Positions 33,402-45,761 of a stretch of 64,000 bases of DNA are shown here, one piece after another; position 1 is the stretch's first letter; the number at the start of each line of letters is the position of its first letter. The notes beneath the pieces were generated by a model, which was not told the DNA's origin, did no database searches, and was given only the letters and a program-made list of their open reading frames with translations. Origin of the DNA: Bradysia coprophila (lineage: Eukaryota > Arthropoda > Insecta > Diptera > Sciaridae); assembly GCF_014529535.1 (NCBI RefSeq), contig NW_023503332.1, forward strand, positions 62,001 to 126,000, read 5' to 3'. The position numbers were made by a program, and so were the translations under genes.

Positions 33402-35621
33402 TAGGGAATGTAACCAGGAAATTAAAAACCGGGAAAAACCGGGAAAAACCGGTTAACCGGTTTACCATTTCCCGGGATTTTTTTTTCATTTACCGGTTAA
33501 CCGACCTTCAAAAATTGAATGATTTTTACATTTTTCCTTGGCAATAATACCTTGAATTGAATTATTCTTCTAGTTGCATTACAGCATTACATCTGATTTG
33601 AACTCGTTGTGAACATTTTCATCACATTTTCATCGTAAATTGCACCTCAAGATCAGCCCTAGACTGAGAAAAAAGGATCAGTTTATTTTGCGTTGCTGAG
33701 CTGGACAATCATGCTGTAATTTCTATTGTAATTGAATTTTCACCACAGTCCAAACAAAAGAAAATGCAGCATAATTGTCGATCTCAGCAACGCAAAATGT
33801 GTCATTTGCACGTAGCCTTAAGTTTGCAACTCTAAAATTGATGTTCTTTAGAAAGTCTACAGAATTCGAAGTTTAGAAGATCGTGTTACTACATCTTTAA
33901 GAAGCCAATTGAAGCAACGTCCGTCAAAAATTCATGAAAACAGTTCAATAAGGAGCTTACCTTTCATTTATTTCCTTTCTCAGCATCTCGCTCAGCATAG
34001 TAAAAAATTCAATCTTTACACTGTTCAACAGAAATTTTGAAACTAGTTCACACGATCGATTTCCGATATTTCTGTTGAAATATGTAGATATGAAATTCTT
34101 TATCATCCTGAAAAATGCAAATAAAGGAATGGTAAACTCATTTCTGAAGGGCTTCGCGAGCACAATAAGCCACTTAGTAGGCCAAGGGACTGAATACCGT
34201 GAAAACCTTGAGCAAACGTCTGACATTACTGGACGTCCACCCTGCATTGCGATTGCTAAGGAGCTCATTGTCATCTCCTCGATTCCAACATTTACTTAGA
34301 TGCAGTCCAACGTTCACGCATCCGCACCAATTGACCGAGATTGACAACTTTTACCGGTCCACCGTGGAAGCGATCACCAACAACGAATTAAACGAAACAT
34401 CTTGGACCCAAGCTTCATTGCCTTTGGCATCGGCCGGACTAGGCATCAGAAAATTAATCGATTTGGCTCACCCAGCGTACTTTGCTTCGGTTTATCAATC
34501 ACAAGCTTTGGCAAACCGAATTCTCGCGAAATTTAACTTGAGTGTCATAAATGATCAATTTAACGCATCGATCGAATCGTATCCACCTGAGTTTATACCT
34601 TCAAAATCAGATCAAAAAAGGTGTCAATCGTCCTGGGATTTGTTGCGAGTGAAACGCATTTTCAATGAGTTGATGTCATTCAGTGACCAAATTGATCGAG
34701 CTAGACTTCTTGCGTCATCAACAAAAACATCATCAAAGTGGCTGCAAGCTGTTCCTTCTCATCAATTGGGCCTTCTGTTGGACAACAACGCCGCGAGAAT
34801 CGCAGTGGCAATTCGTTTGGGCAGCAAGATTTGTGAACCACACGTTTGTGTTTGTGGGTATATAGTCAATTCAAATGGTCACCATGGGCTATCATGCATT
34901 AAAATGATTGGTAAATACGCCAGACACACCGAAATAAACAATATCATATCAATGGCTGTTGCATCTGTCGGATTTCCGAACACTCGGGAACCACATGGTC
35001 TATCTCGCCGAGACGGTAAACGTCCAGACGGTTTGACCAGCTACCCCTGGAGCCACGGAAGATCGTTAATCTGGGACGTCACAGTGGTTGACACTGTAGC
35101 TCCATCGTACATCAATCTAACATCCAACAAAAGTGGGGCTGCAGCTGATCATGCAGAACGCGACAAACACAACCATTACATTGACTTGAAGCGTCGTTAC
35201 CATTTCACGCCCGTGGCATTCGAATCGTTTGGGTCTATCGGACCGGAAACTGAATTGTTTTTGTCAAATTTGGGAAAACTTATGAAACGCAAAACCGGCG
35301 ATCCGCGAAGTCTGGATTTTTTGCTCCAACGGATTTCAATTGCCATCCAGAGGGGCAATGCAGTGAGCATCCGTAATACCTTCTGTGATAATAGTGATGC
35401 TAACGTATTCTTGTGATAATTTCAAAAATTCTTCTATTTATGTAATTTAATTGTATAACAAAGTCAAATGAATAAAAAAATGCAAACTTAGCAGGGGTAG
35501 GATAAAAGCATTTGTCATCGGTGCAAGTTACAAACTCCCAACTCATCCAAATTTTTTTTTTCTCATTTACCGTTTTTCCCGTTTCCCGGTTTTTCAAAAT
35601 CGACGGTAAATGCATTCCCTA
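33402..35621. mobile_element. hAT-like element carrying a retroelement ORF, copy 1
   Basis: The element begins TAGGGAATG and ends CATTCCCTA, perfect 9-bp terminal inverted repeats. Looser inverted matches inside the ends are rich in AACCGGGAAA. It is flanked on both sides by the same 8 bp, AACGGAAC (33394-33401 and 35622-35629). An 8-bp duplication with TAGGG-type ends is the signature of hAT transposition. It has no hAT transposase, so it would be non-autonomous. The only long coding frame is the R2-type fragment at 34199-35416. A small palindrome at about 33680-33800 suggests a nested MITE. Confidence 0.85.
34199..35416 (+). CDS. R2-type retroelement C-terminal protein (RT thumb plus endonuclease)
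   Basis: A 405-codon intact frame. Residues 1-90 resemble the thumb after a reverse transcriptase (SPRFQHLLRCSPTF, then W.QASLPLASAGLGIRK). A CCHC-type knuckle follows, C217, C219, H228, C233 (CVCGYIVNSNGHHGLSC). Next comes a restriction-like endonuclease core with P276-D277 and D293 (KRPDG then LIWDVTVVD), and the end has IAIQRGNA. This order is that of R2/R4-type non-LTR elements whose endonuclease follows the RT. The RT palm and fingers are absent and I found no remnant upstream, so it cannot reverse transcribe alone. It lies wholly inside the hAT-like element. The frame stays open in both duplicates. Translation from the ATG is not proven. Confidence 0.75.
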   Translation: MKTLSKRLTLLDVHPALRLLRSSLSSPRFQHLLRCSPTFTHPHQLTEIDNFYRSTVEAITNNELNETSWTQASLPLASAGLGIRKLIDLAHPAYFASVYQSQALANRILAKFNLSVINDQFNASIESYPPEFIPSKSDQKRCQSSWDLLRVKRIFNELMSFSDQIDRARLLASSTKTSSKWLQAVPSHQLGLLLDNNAARIAVAIRLGSKICEPHVCVCGYIVNSNGHHGLSCIKMIGKYARHTEINNIISMAVASVGFPNTREPHGLSRRDGKRPDGLTSYPWSHGRSLIWDVTVVDTVAPSYINLTSNKSGAAADHAERDKHNHYIDLKRRYHFTPVAFESFGSIGPETELFLSNLGKLMKRKTGDPRSLDFLLQRISIAIQRGNAVSIRNTFCDNSDANVFL

Positions 35622-36423
35622 AACGGAACCTAACCTCAGGAATTCCATTCTCAACTAAGCAATTTTTTTTAAATTTGGGTTAAGAAAACTATTTCAGTTA
35701 TTGTGTTAACAAAGGGCAGAAATTGCTTCTTTTTTGAGAACTACTTTTGAGACCAGATGGTTGAACCGATACCACACCATTTTCGAACTTGACTTGAAGA
35801 TTTCTATACTTCATCGAATAAAAGTAAAGTTTTTTGGAAATCGGTTGAGCATTGGTCAAGTTATCGTGTTAACAAAGATCAGAAAAGTGTTACACTTAAC
35901 GTTTATTCTGTTGTAAGACCCATGACTTACAGGGAATAATTTCATAGGAGACAAAATATTGATTAAATCGAATTTCACATCGGGTGCAAATAGGGGCGTG
36001 ATTAGCTTGTGTGAAAGTCTGCATAAGACATTCAAATATAGCTCTGATACACGAATAGTCTTTCAATAGTACACATTGTTGTTGATGAAAGAGGAGTACC
36101 ACGTTCTGTTCCACTGGATAAGCACAAGTACATTTTAAATTGAAGGAATCATAAGAATCTACGAAGATATTGAAATAATGTCGACTATCTACTATTACAT
36201 GCTGAAGCCAGCAAAGGGAGTGCCTTAAAAGTACGGTAAATCATTCAAATAATTACGGCAAGTTATTCAGTTTTCCTCACGAGATGTCTCTCCTTTACTA
36301 GTGTGTCGTTATCACAAAGTTGTTTTGTCAAAATTTAAGTCAAAAACAGAATATATGTTTACATACATTCTTCACCATAAAATACATTCAAAATATAATA
36401 ATAATATTCAAAATCATATTGGG

Positions 36424-37288
36424 ATGACATCAAAGGAACAGTACAGAAACAGTCTACCCGCCGACGCATTTGAAAAACTTTTTACGAATGATACAGCCGA
36501 TGTCCACTTTGTTTTTGAACAGGATGGTGTCGTTCAACAGATTCCGGCACACAAATCTCTTTTGTCAGCTTTGAGTTCTGTATTTGATACCATGTTTAAT
36601 GGTAATTGGGAAGACAGCAACGAAATTGTTATTACAGACGCCGGTGCAGCCGCATTCCAGGAATTTCTTCAGTTTTTCTATAAAGGTACAATCTGCTTGT
36701 TGTTGTTTTGCTTGTCGTGTGCACTTGACGACACCACCAATACAAAATCTAAACATTAAAGGTACAGTAGAATTGACGGAGGACAACGCTCATGAAGTCT
36801 TGTATCTTGCCAACAAATATGATGTCCATCAAGCTATGTCTACGTGCGCGAGGTTTTTAATCGATCGCCTATCGTTGAAGAACGTTCTACGTACGCTCGA
36901 AATGGCTGATTTGTGCGATTTCGATGAACTGCAAGAAAAGTGCGAAGTATTCATTGGTCGGAATATCGAAAAAATTTCCAAATCCAAAGAGTTTCTTCAA
37001 TGTAACGTTACTATGCTGGCAAACATCATGGTTATTGATTCACTTGAATGTGATGGAGAAAATATTTTCGATGCGTGCATCGCATGGGCGACGAATGCTT
37101 GTGAAGCGAAAAACATCGATCCGACGGATGTTAAAAATTTGCGAACAGAATTAGGGGATTGTTTCAATTTGATTGGTTTCATTGGTATGGGAAAGAAGGA
37201 ATTCGCAGCACGATATCGCATTTATAAAGACATGTTCACACGGAACGAAGTTGATAATATTTTCCTGGAATTTTTGGACAATTATTGA
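36424..37288 (+). CDS. BTB-BACK protein, 2 exons, copy 1
   Basis: Exons 36424-36685 and 36762-37288 splice around a 76-bp GT-AG intron into 262 residues. The join restores FFYKGTVELTED across the BTB domain. The BTB/POZ fold covers about residues 15-120 (DVHFVFEQDG, IPAHKSLLSALSSVF). A BACK domain follows, with the LANKYDVHQAMSTCARFL helix and later FLQCNVTMLANIM. The protein ends after the BACK region with no Kelch, MATH or PHR repeats. Such proteins commonly act as cullin-3 adaptors or dimerisation modules; substrate unknown. AATAAA lies at 37295. The copy 9338 bp downstream appears to encode the same protein. Starting upstream at an in-frame codon near 36301 is unlikely because that part has no domain. 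Confidence 0.85.
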
Positions 37289-37996
37289 CAAATTAATAAA
37301 AATTCAAATCTAACTGAACGAATTCAAATCAAATGGTTAATACAAATAATGTAGTTCAGTCTCGCAACTCAGAGAGTAATAAAGAACTCTAAAAAAAGAA
37401 TGAAGATTAATACCAGAAATATTTTTTTAGATGAAAATATCAGAAATATCTTTCAAAATGTATTCCAAATACATATCAGAGGCAGTGAAATTTCAGCATG
37501 AATTTGGTTTTTCAGCTGATTCACACAAACAATCGAAACTGTTGAAACGTCTTTATACGATTTAACCATCACTACGCCCATGCGTGTACTAGCTTCAACA
37601 GTATTAAACAAGTATAAAACGTTTTCATTGTATGTGTGGATCAGCTGAAACTTCACTGCCTCTGACTGTGCAGAGATTGGATTGTGCGTAACGAATTTAC
37701 ATCAAGTGATCCTAATATTTTAGTTAACTAAGTACAAAATAAATAAGATTACTTTAAACTAATTACGACTCGAAATAAATTGAAAGAAGTTTTTTCGAAC
37801 AGAACGGCACAATTAATCTCAATGATCAAATACTAAAAGTTTTTTATGAAAGACATAAAACGCCTTTTAAATTGTACCAAAAGTTTTATTTTTTCAACTA
37901 CTTAAGTTTCGATCAACTATGTCAACTATCAACTATCATTATCAAGTTGATGTCTTCTCAAAACTAAGATTTACAAACAATCTATCGTTATATATA
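37289..37996. other. BTB gene 3' flank
   Basis: AT-rich with no gene seen. A small palindrome at about 37470-37670 pairs a stretch near CATATCAGAGGCAGTGAAA with TTTCAGCTGATCCACACA-like and CTTCACTGCCTCTGACTG sequence, probably another small MITE. The same sequence follows the second BTB gene. Confidence 0.45.
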
Positions 37997-38570
37997 TTAG
38001 GGCGTATCGAATTTTGAGAATTTTAAGGGCCGCGATAGCCTGTGTGCGGAAAACGTAGATCATTGAAAACTAATTCCAGGCATATGGGTGATGGATCCGA
38101 AGGTGCCCGGGAAGAAGTCCCCCCGGACGACTTTAACTTTCAAATGGTCATAACTCGGAAAGTTGAGAGTATTTCTGAAAACAATGTTCTAGCAGGATGT
38201 AGAGCGTTAAAAACTCTACAAAACTGCCAAAGAAACCGATGGTCCAAAAGGTGTGTCTGTCGAGGTTTTCTAACATCGAAAGTTCGACATTTTCGTTTTT
38301 GACTTTTATTTCCTGAGAGACAAATTATTAAGTTTAGCTATTGGCATGAGGTTGTAGAGGAGGTCGAGTACTACCAGTACACTAGGCATTGTCCCGGTCG
38401 GCGATCCATCCGAAACCACTTTTTCAACATTAATGAATGAACTTTTTAAGTGTACCCACGTCGCCCACGAAGCCAGTGCACTGTGCAGACAATGTAACCG
38501 GTGTTGCTGAGTCGAGGTAACCTTGGCCAGTAAGTGCACATAATATTCCATAACAGTAGCTGAACTCTTT
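37997..38570. mobile_element. Left arm only of a long foldback element
   Basis: Begins TTAGGGCGTATCGAATTTTG, identical to the left arm of the complete element at 47334-48706. It stops inside the arm after GCTGAACTCTTTT. The loop and right arm are missing because the duplication junction falls here. Confidence 0.85.
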
Positions 38571-38598
38571 TTAACGGAGGTTGATTCCTCCGTTAAAA
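38569..38598. repeat. Hairpin at the duplication junction
   Basis: TTTTAACGGAGG and CCTCCGTTAAAA, 12 bp each, are perfect inverted copies separated by TTGATT. The right half belongs to the start of the duplicated unit (also at about 28860). The left half is extra sequence found only at the junction. Confidence 0.88.
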
Positions 38599-41500
38599 GA
38601 TGAAAAAAAAAATCAATTTTCCATTGATCGAAATGCACCGCCGAATTAACCGACCATGGAAGGTAGGTTTATTCAGCGCTGTTTCACACTGACATTCAAT
38701 GTCGTCCACCTGAAGTTTATTTTCGCGGTTCACAAGTGACTTCGGAATTAAGCGTATATCGGTGGGTTTTGAAATTAAGTCTAATCTTGTGTGAAATAGA
38801 TGTTCAATGTCTTTAATTTTCACCAAGCAATCTGACGAAACTTCCTATTAAAAAAGTCTTAAATTTGCGAACAACCTGCGACAATGTTTTAAAAACCGAA
38901 ATCAAAACCCACTACAAACACTTGGCGATCCACTTGGCGATCCACTTGTCAACGTCGGACAATAACATGAACAAATTTCTTAGTCTATTGAAAAACTATT
39001 TACTGTTCCGTAGTTCTGAGATCCGTAACTAAAATCCGTTAAATAAAAATTTAATTGAGTTACAAACAATTTTTTTTTTATTTTTTATCGATGGAGAACC
39101 TAATTATAAGACACTTTGTCTCGTATCATATGCCAAAAAAAGTTAAAACTTTTTTTATAAATCATTTTGAAAGTCACTAAAAACACGAAAATTCGAATAG
39201 AAATACAGTATGTCATCAAAAATTTTTGTATTTCGATTCGAATTTTCGTGTTTTCAGTGACTTTCAAAATGATTTATAAAAAAAGTTTTAACTTTTTTTG
39301 GCATATGATACGAGACAAAGTGTCTTATAATTAGGTTCTCCATCGATAAAAAAAAAAAAAAATTGTTTTGTAACTCAATTCTCTTTTGATTGACTCCGGG
39401 CTTATTGCAACGACATCTATTGGCGTAATAGCGAAGCATTTTTCTGTGGATAGAGTAGAAAAGGATGGAAATGGACTGCCGTAATACCGCTCCTTCATCG
39501 GCTTAAAACAGTACATATTATCTGCTAAATCTTTTATGTGGATAATATCCATTGAATCGCTCAAATTTTAATGTCTTGACCATCAAGCATTGCGTCGCAG
39601 TTTTTAAAAGAGTTGTTGATTTAAAAGACGTCTGTATCTCTACAGACAACGCCTTGAGGGAAAACATTCTTGCTTTTCTTAAGAGCAATGAACCCTTTGT
39701 AAATTAGTAGCCTACATTTCGGCGGAAATATATTCGTTTTTTGATGATTTCTCTGCACCAAATTTTTCTTTGAAAAAGTAAGACCATAAAAGCACGCAAA
39801 AAATGTATTACTTTTAAAGGGAAAATTGAGAAAATCTTTCAAGATTGTGTAAATTTATGTAATCTACACAGGTTTCTCCAAGTGTGTTAAGATATGACTC
39901 ACAAACCAATTTTTCTTTTAAAAGTAACATACTTTTGCGGTCCTACTTTTTCAAAAAAAAAAAAGATTTTGGTTCAGAGAAATCATCAAAAAACGAATAT
40001 TTTTCGGCCTACAATTTTGCAAAGGGCCCATTGCTCTTAAATTTCGTGCAATTCATGAAAATCGATTCGGGAACTTTTGGGAATTAATTCCCAAATAACA
40101 GGCCATGAACGACACATTTAAATGGGAAGCTCGAATCTAAGATAACGTTCTAGTCTAGTACAACCATCGCCGATTTTTTTTTTATTCGAATGAAAATTAC
40201 AGATAACATCTGAGCAAAATAATGTAGAACACAGCTGTGTGATTTATCAATGAGTTGCGCTTTATAGCATCGGTGTTTTGTTTTATGAAAATGTTGAGGG
40301 TAGTTTTGCAGGTAGGTGAGAGTCTGGTAGTTAAAATTCAATGTACAAATGCACACCCCCATCAAAAGTGTTTTTTTTTTTAAATGTTATGATGACCCGT
40401 TACATAGAAATTAAAGATAGGAATTTGCGAAATTTTTAAATTTACTTGCATCACTTCACAAGGGGACATACAAAAATAACGTCCGTAATTCAGCGTTGCC
40501 ATAAATTTTTAACATATTTATTCCATTTATGTATTTCGGAGGTGTTAAATGTATAATCGACCCTCCAAATACCCCATTAAAATAGGTTGTATACAGCAAA
40601 ATTTAACTGACTAAAATGCATACTTTTTGAGTTCCAACTTTTTTGGCAACACTGAATTGCGGACGTCGATTTTGTAATATATTCCAAACAATTGTACAAT
40701 GCAACAGAATAAAGTTTTTGGTTTTTTCCTGGATTGTTTTTTTTTAATAGTCAAGACCCAAGGGTCGGAATTTGTTTTTTCTTTTAGTTTTATTATTACT
40801 GCCTAATGAAAGTGAACGACGGTACCTCGTAACAAATAAAAACTCAAAATTTTCCAAAGACTAATTCTTAAAACAACTTTTGATTGAACGAAAAATACTC
40901 CAAAGATCTGAGTTGGCGACCGGTTGCCGAAATGTCCACAAAGAAAGGTTCTCTCTACGATGAGACTGTGGTTCACGTCCAGCATCAGAAATTTACTCCA
41001 CATCTTCTTCTATCTTGTACAACAGTTGTTGCATTCCAACAGTTCCATTTCTTTCAGAATTTTAGCAAGCGAAAAACAGAAAATCTCGTTAATCTTTCTA
41101 AATTGTTTCATGTGTACAGGGGCCATAATTATCAAAATCTACCGGAAATTTACCGACACAACTTTTCGGTAAATTTTTGGGAGATTTAGGTAAATTTCGA
41201 TAATTTTCAGTAATTTCGGTACACGAAATTACCAATTAGCCGCAGTATCAACATTTTGTTTGGCTTGTATTACGGACTCGACAGCTTCGTGGTCGTTAGC
41301 CTTCAGAATTCTTTTTTTTAAATTTCGTTGCTCAAATATCTTATTCTAGTGTGGAAAGCGTCAATGTTCAGTTTCAAAAAAGTGTGAGAATTACTTATTT
41401 ATCTGTTGCATAAATGATAGCTTGTTGTGGAATTAATTCTACCACATAAAAAGGAAGAAAAAAAAGTTTCTCGATTTTAAGCTTCACTTAAACGAACTTA

Positions 41501-42737
41501 GAATGTGGACGGTTGCAGTAATTACACTAAAAAATTAACGATCAAACAAATCGATAAAAACGTTGTGACCGACTTGTGTTTAACGAAAAAAAAAGAACGA
41601 TGAAGAAAACATAGGAAGAAGAAAACTAAAGGAAAAATCAAGTATAATTGACGTATTTTTGCAATATATCGTTTAGTAACAATAATTGTGATAAAATTTG
41701 GGATTAAATACATTCGAAAGATAAAGAAGACGGAGGAAGAGAGGAAGTATTGGTCTTACAATAAAAGGAGAAAAATATAATTAACACAAACAAAACAAAC
41801 AAAGAAAATTCTAAGGGTGAATTAATTGTAAACGTACATATGTAACATTTTAGTAATTAATATAAAACTTATATAGCAGACAAATTGTTAATTTAATTTT
41901 ATTTTGGAAAACAAAAAAATTAGAATTATCGAATCTTTAATGTGCTATACAATACGGATTATTCCAATTTGAAAATTTATCGACGTTTGTGTTTTACATT
42001 TGTATATTCTAATTTGCTCTTGCCGTTGTCGTTTTGGTTTAATCTGTTCACATATTCTTCGCAAAAATGCTGCAGATGCAATAAAAAAAGGAACAAGTGC
42101 AGTTACGTGCATTATTTTTACTTCCTGCATCATGACATGCGAACATTACTTTTTTTACGCATTGACTTAGCTGATGGGAAATAAGGCGATTGTCAGGCCT
42201 GCCAGACTTAGGCCTTACCTTATTAACGAATTTAGAAAAGGTCCCATATGAAACAATGATTACATGTCGAAACAGATGAAAAACGAGAGCATGGAAGAAA
42301 TGTTGGTAAGCAAGACGTGATATTGAATTACTAGGTCCAACCTGTTGGGTGGATCAGGTCCCTTGACTGTCTGAACTTTTCAATAATTTTTGTATTGGTA
42401 ATGTACAAAAACATAATGGGCGACTGAAGTTTTGACAAATTATTTTTAATCGACGTAAAACATTATTCTAAGCAAACAATTGTTCTACGGCATGCCTCTA
42501 AAATGCACCGATTTTTTTATAAACCTAATTGCAAAAATTAATTTTACCCTAAACGGACAGCCGTTTTACGTCGATTAAAAATAACTTGTCAAAACTTCAG
42601 TCCATTAGAAGAAGAACTGCTAGAGCGGACTTAGTTTCACTGACAATGGCTTCGCTTCGCTACTAAATAGATACAAAAATTCGATTAGCAACAACAACTA
42701 GAGCGTTCGATTTACATAATCTATTTTGGAACGGAAC

Positions 42738-44957
42738 TAGGGAATGTAACCAGGAAATTAAAAACCGGGAAAAACCGGGAAAAACCGGTTAACCGGTTTA
42801 CCATTTCCCGGGATTTTTTTTTCATTTACCGGTTAACCGACCTTCAAAAATTGAATGATTTTTACATTTTTCCTTGGCAATAATACCTTGAATTGAATTA
42901 TTCTTCTAGTTGCATTACAGCATTACATCTGATTTGAACTCGTTGTGAACATTTTCATCACATTTTCATCGTAAATTGCACCTCAAGATCAGCCCTAGAC
43001 TGAGAAAAAAGGATCAGTTTATTTTGCGTTGCTGAGCTGGACAATCATGCTGTAATTTCTATTGTAATTGAATTTTCACCACAGTCCAAACAAAAGAAAA
43101 TGCAGCATAATTGTCGATCTGAGCAACGCAAAATGTGTCATTTGCACGTAGCCTTAAGTTTGCAACTCTAAAATTGATGTTCTTTAGAAAGTCTACAGAA
43201 TTCGAAGTTTAGAAGATCGTGTTACTACATCTTTAAGAAGCCAATTGAAGCAACGTCCGTCAAAAATTCATGAAAACAGTTCAATAAGGAGCTTACCTTT
43301 CATTTATTTCCTTTCTCAGCATCTCGCTCAGCATAGTAAAAAATTCAATCTTTACACTGTTCAACAGAAATTTTGAAACTAGTTCACACGATCGATTTCC
43401 GATATTTCTGTTGAATTATGTAGATATGAAATTCTTTATCATCCTGAAAAATGCAAATAAAGGAACGGTAAACTCATTTCTGAAGGGCTTCGCGAGCACA
43501 ATAAGCCACTTAGTAGGCCAAGGGACTGAATACCGTGAAAACCTTGAGCAAACGTCTGACATTACTGGACGTCCACCCTGCATTGCGATTGCTAAGGAGC
43601 TCATTGTCATCTCCTCGATTCCAACATTTACTTAGATGCAGTCCAACGTTCACGCATCCGCACCAATTGACCGAGATTGACAACTTTTACCGGTCCACCG
43701 TGGAAGCGATCACCAACAACGAATTAAACGAAACATCTTGGACCCAAGCTTCATTGCCTTTGGCATCGGCCGGACTAGGCATCAGAAAATTAATCGATTT
43801 GGCTCACCCAGCGTACTTTGCTTCGGTTTATCAATCACAAGCTTTGGCAAACCGAATTCTCGCGAAATTTAACTTGAGTGTCATAAATGATCAATTTAAC
43901 GCATCGATCGAATCGTATCCACCTGAGTTTATACCTTCAAAATCAGATCAAAAAAGGTGTCAATCGTCCTGGGATTTGTTGCGAGTGAAACGCATTTTCA
44001 ATGAGTTGATGTCATTCAGTGACCAAATTGATCGAGCTAGACTTCTTGCGTCATCAACAAAAACATCATCAAAGTGGCTGCAAGCTGTTCCTTCTCATCA
44101 ATTGGGCCTTCTGTTGGACAACAACGCCGCGAGAATCGCAGTGGCAATTCGTTTGGGCAGCAAGATTTGTGAACCACACGTTTGTGTTTGTGGGTATATA
44201 GTCAATTCAAATGGTCACCATGGGCTATCATGCATTAAAATGATTGGTAAATACGCCAGACACACCGAAATAAACAATATCATATCAATGGCTGTTGCAT
44301 CTGCCGGATTTCCGAACACTCGGGAACCACATGGTCTATCTCACCGAGACGGTAAACGTCCAGACGGTTTGACCAGCTACCCCTGGAGCCACGGAAGATC
44401 GTTAATCTGGGACGTCACAGTGGTTGACACTGTAGCTCCATCGTACATCAATCTAACATCCAACAAAAGTGGGGCTGCAGCTGATCATGCAGAACGCGAC
44501 AAACACAACCATTACATTGACTTGAAGCGTCGTTACCATTTCACGCCCGTGGCATTCGAATCGTTTGGGTCTATCGGACCGGAAACTGAATTGTTTTTGT
44601 CAAATTTGGGAAAACTTATGAAACGCAAAACCGGCGATCCGCGAAGTCTGGATTTTTTGCTCCAACGGATTTCAATTGCCATCCAGAGGGGCAATGCAGT
44701 GAGCATCCGTAATACCTTCTGTGATAATAGTGATGCTAACGTATTCTTGTGATAATTTCAAAAATTCTTCTATTTATGTAATTTAATTGTATAACAAAGT
44801 CAAATGAATAAAAAAATGCAAACTTAGCAGGGGTAGGATAAAAGCATTTGTCATCGGTGCAAGTTACAAACTCCCAACTCATCCAAATTTTTTTTTTCTC
44901 ATTTACCGTTTTTCCCGTTTCCCGGTTTTTCAAAATCGACGGTAAATGCATTCCCTA
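42738..44957. mobile_element. hAT-like element carrying a retroelement ORF, copy 2
   Basis: Same element as 33402-35621, duplicated with its host segment rather than transposed independently. The identical AACGGAAC flanks (42730-42737 and 44958-44965) and identical surrounding sequence show this. Confidence 0.85.
43535..44752 (+). CDS. R2-type retroelement C-terminal protein, copy 2
   Basis: The frame is open over the same 405 codons. I see two amino-acid changes from copy 1, Val to Ala at about residue 257 and Arg to His at about residue 270. Knuckle and endonuclease residues are unchanged. The small number of differences fits a recent duplication and says little about selection. Confidence 0.75.
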   Translation: MKTLSKRLTLLDVHPALRLLRSSLSSPRFQHLLRCSPTFTHPHQLTEIDNFYRSTVEAITNNELNETSWTQASLPLASAGLGIRKLIDLAHPAYFASVYQSQALANRILAKFNLSVINDQFNASIESYPPEFIPSKSDQKRCQSSWDLLRVKRIFNELMSFSDQIDRARLLASSTKTSSKWLQAVPSHQLGLLLDNNAARIAVAIRLGSKICEPHVCVCGYIVNSNGHHGLSCIKMIGKYARHTEINNIISMAVASAGFPNTREPHGLSHRDGKRPDGLTSYPWSHGRSLIWDVTVVDTVAPSYINLTSNKSGAAADHAERDKHNHYIDLKRRYHFTPVAFESFGSIGPETELFLSNLGKLMKRKTGDPRSLDFLLQRISIAIQRGNAVSIRNTFCDNSDANVFL

Positions 44958-45761
44958 AACGGAACCTAACCTCAGGAATTCCATTCTCAACTAAGCAATT
45001 TTTTTTAAATTTGGGTTAAGAAAACTATTTCAGTTATTGTGTTAACAAAGGGCAGAAATTGCTTCTTTTTTGAGAACTACTTTTGAGACCAGATGGTTGA
45101 ACCGATACCACACCATTTTCGAACTTGACTTGAAGATTTCTATACTTCATCGAATAAAAGTAAAGTTTTTTGGAAATCGGTTGAGCATTGGTCAAGTTAT
45201 CGTGTTAACAAAGATCAGAAAAGTGTTACACTTAACGTTTATTCTGTTGTAAGACCCATGACTTACAGGGAATAATTTCATAGGAGACAAAATATTGATT
45301 AAATCGAATTTCACATCGGGTGCAAATAGGGGCGTGATTAGCTTGTGTGAAAGTCTGCATAAGACATTCAAATATAGCTCTGATACACGAATAGTCTTTC
45401 AATAGTACACATTGTTGTTGATGAAAGAGGAGTACCACGTTCTGTTCCACTGGATAAGCACAAGTACATTTTAAATTGAAGGAATCATAAGAATCTACGA
45501 AGATATTGAAATAATGTCGACTATCTACTATTACATGCTGAAAAGCCAGCAAAGGGAGTGCCTTAAAAGTACGGTAAATCATTCAAATAATTACGGCAAG
45601 TTATTCAGTTTTCCTCACGAGATGTCTCTCCTTTACTAGTGTGTCGTTATCACAAAGTTGTTTTGTCAAAATTTAAGTCAAAAACAGAATATATGTTTAC
45701 ATACATTCTTCACCATAAAATACATTCAAAATATAATAATAATATTCAAAATCATATTGGG

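Larger units (their letters stand above)
28853..38570. repeat. Tandem duplication, copy 1 (about 9.7 kb)
   Basis: Everything from GGTTGATTCCTCCGTTAAAA onward recurs from 38579 with very few substitutions. The offset is 9727 at the left end, 9793 after a small insertion in copy 2 near 39470, and 9336 after a 457-bp deletion in copy 2 (relative to about 30625-31080 here). It is 9338 at the BTB gene. Copy 1 contains three foldback/MITE elements, a hAT-like element with a retroelement frame, a BTB-BACK gene and one arm of a long foldback. About 30250-33077 and 35630-36423 hold no gene I can name; a frame near 31406-31860 is open in part but unrecognised. Confidence 0.95.

Noticed and set aside
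36584-36761. 234-codon BTB frame starting inside exon 1
   Set aside because: Its first part is exon 1 in another frame plus intron; the spliced model explains the whole BTB domain.
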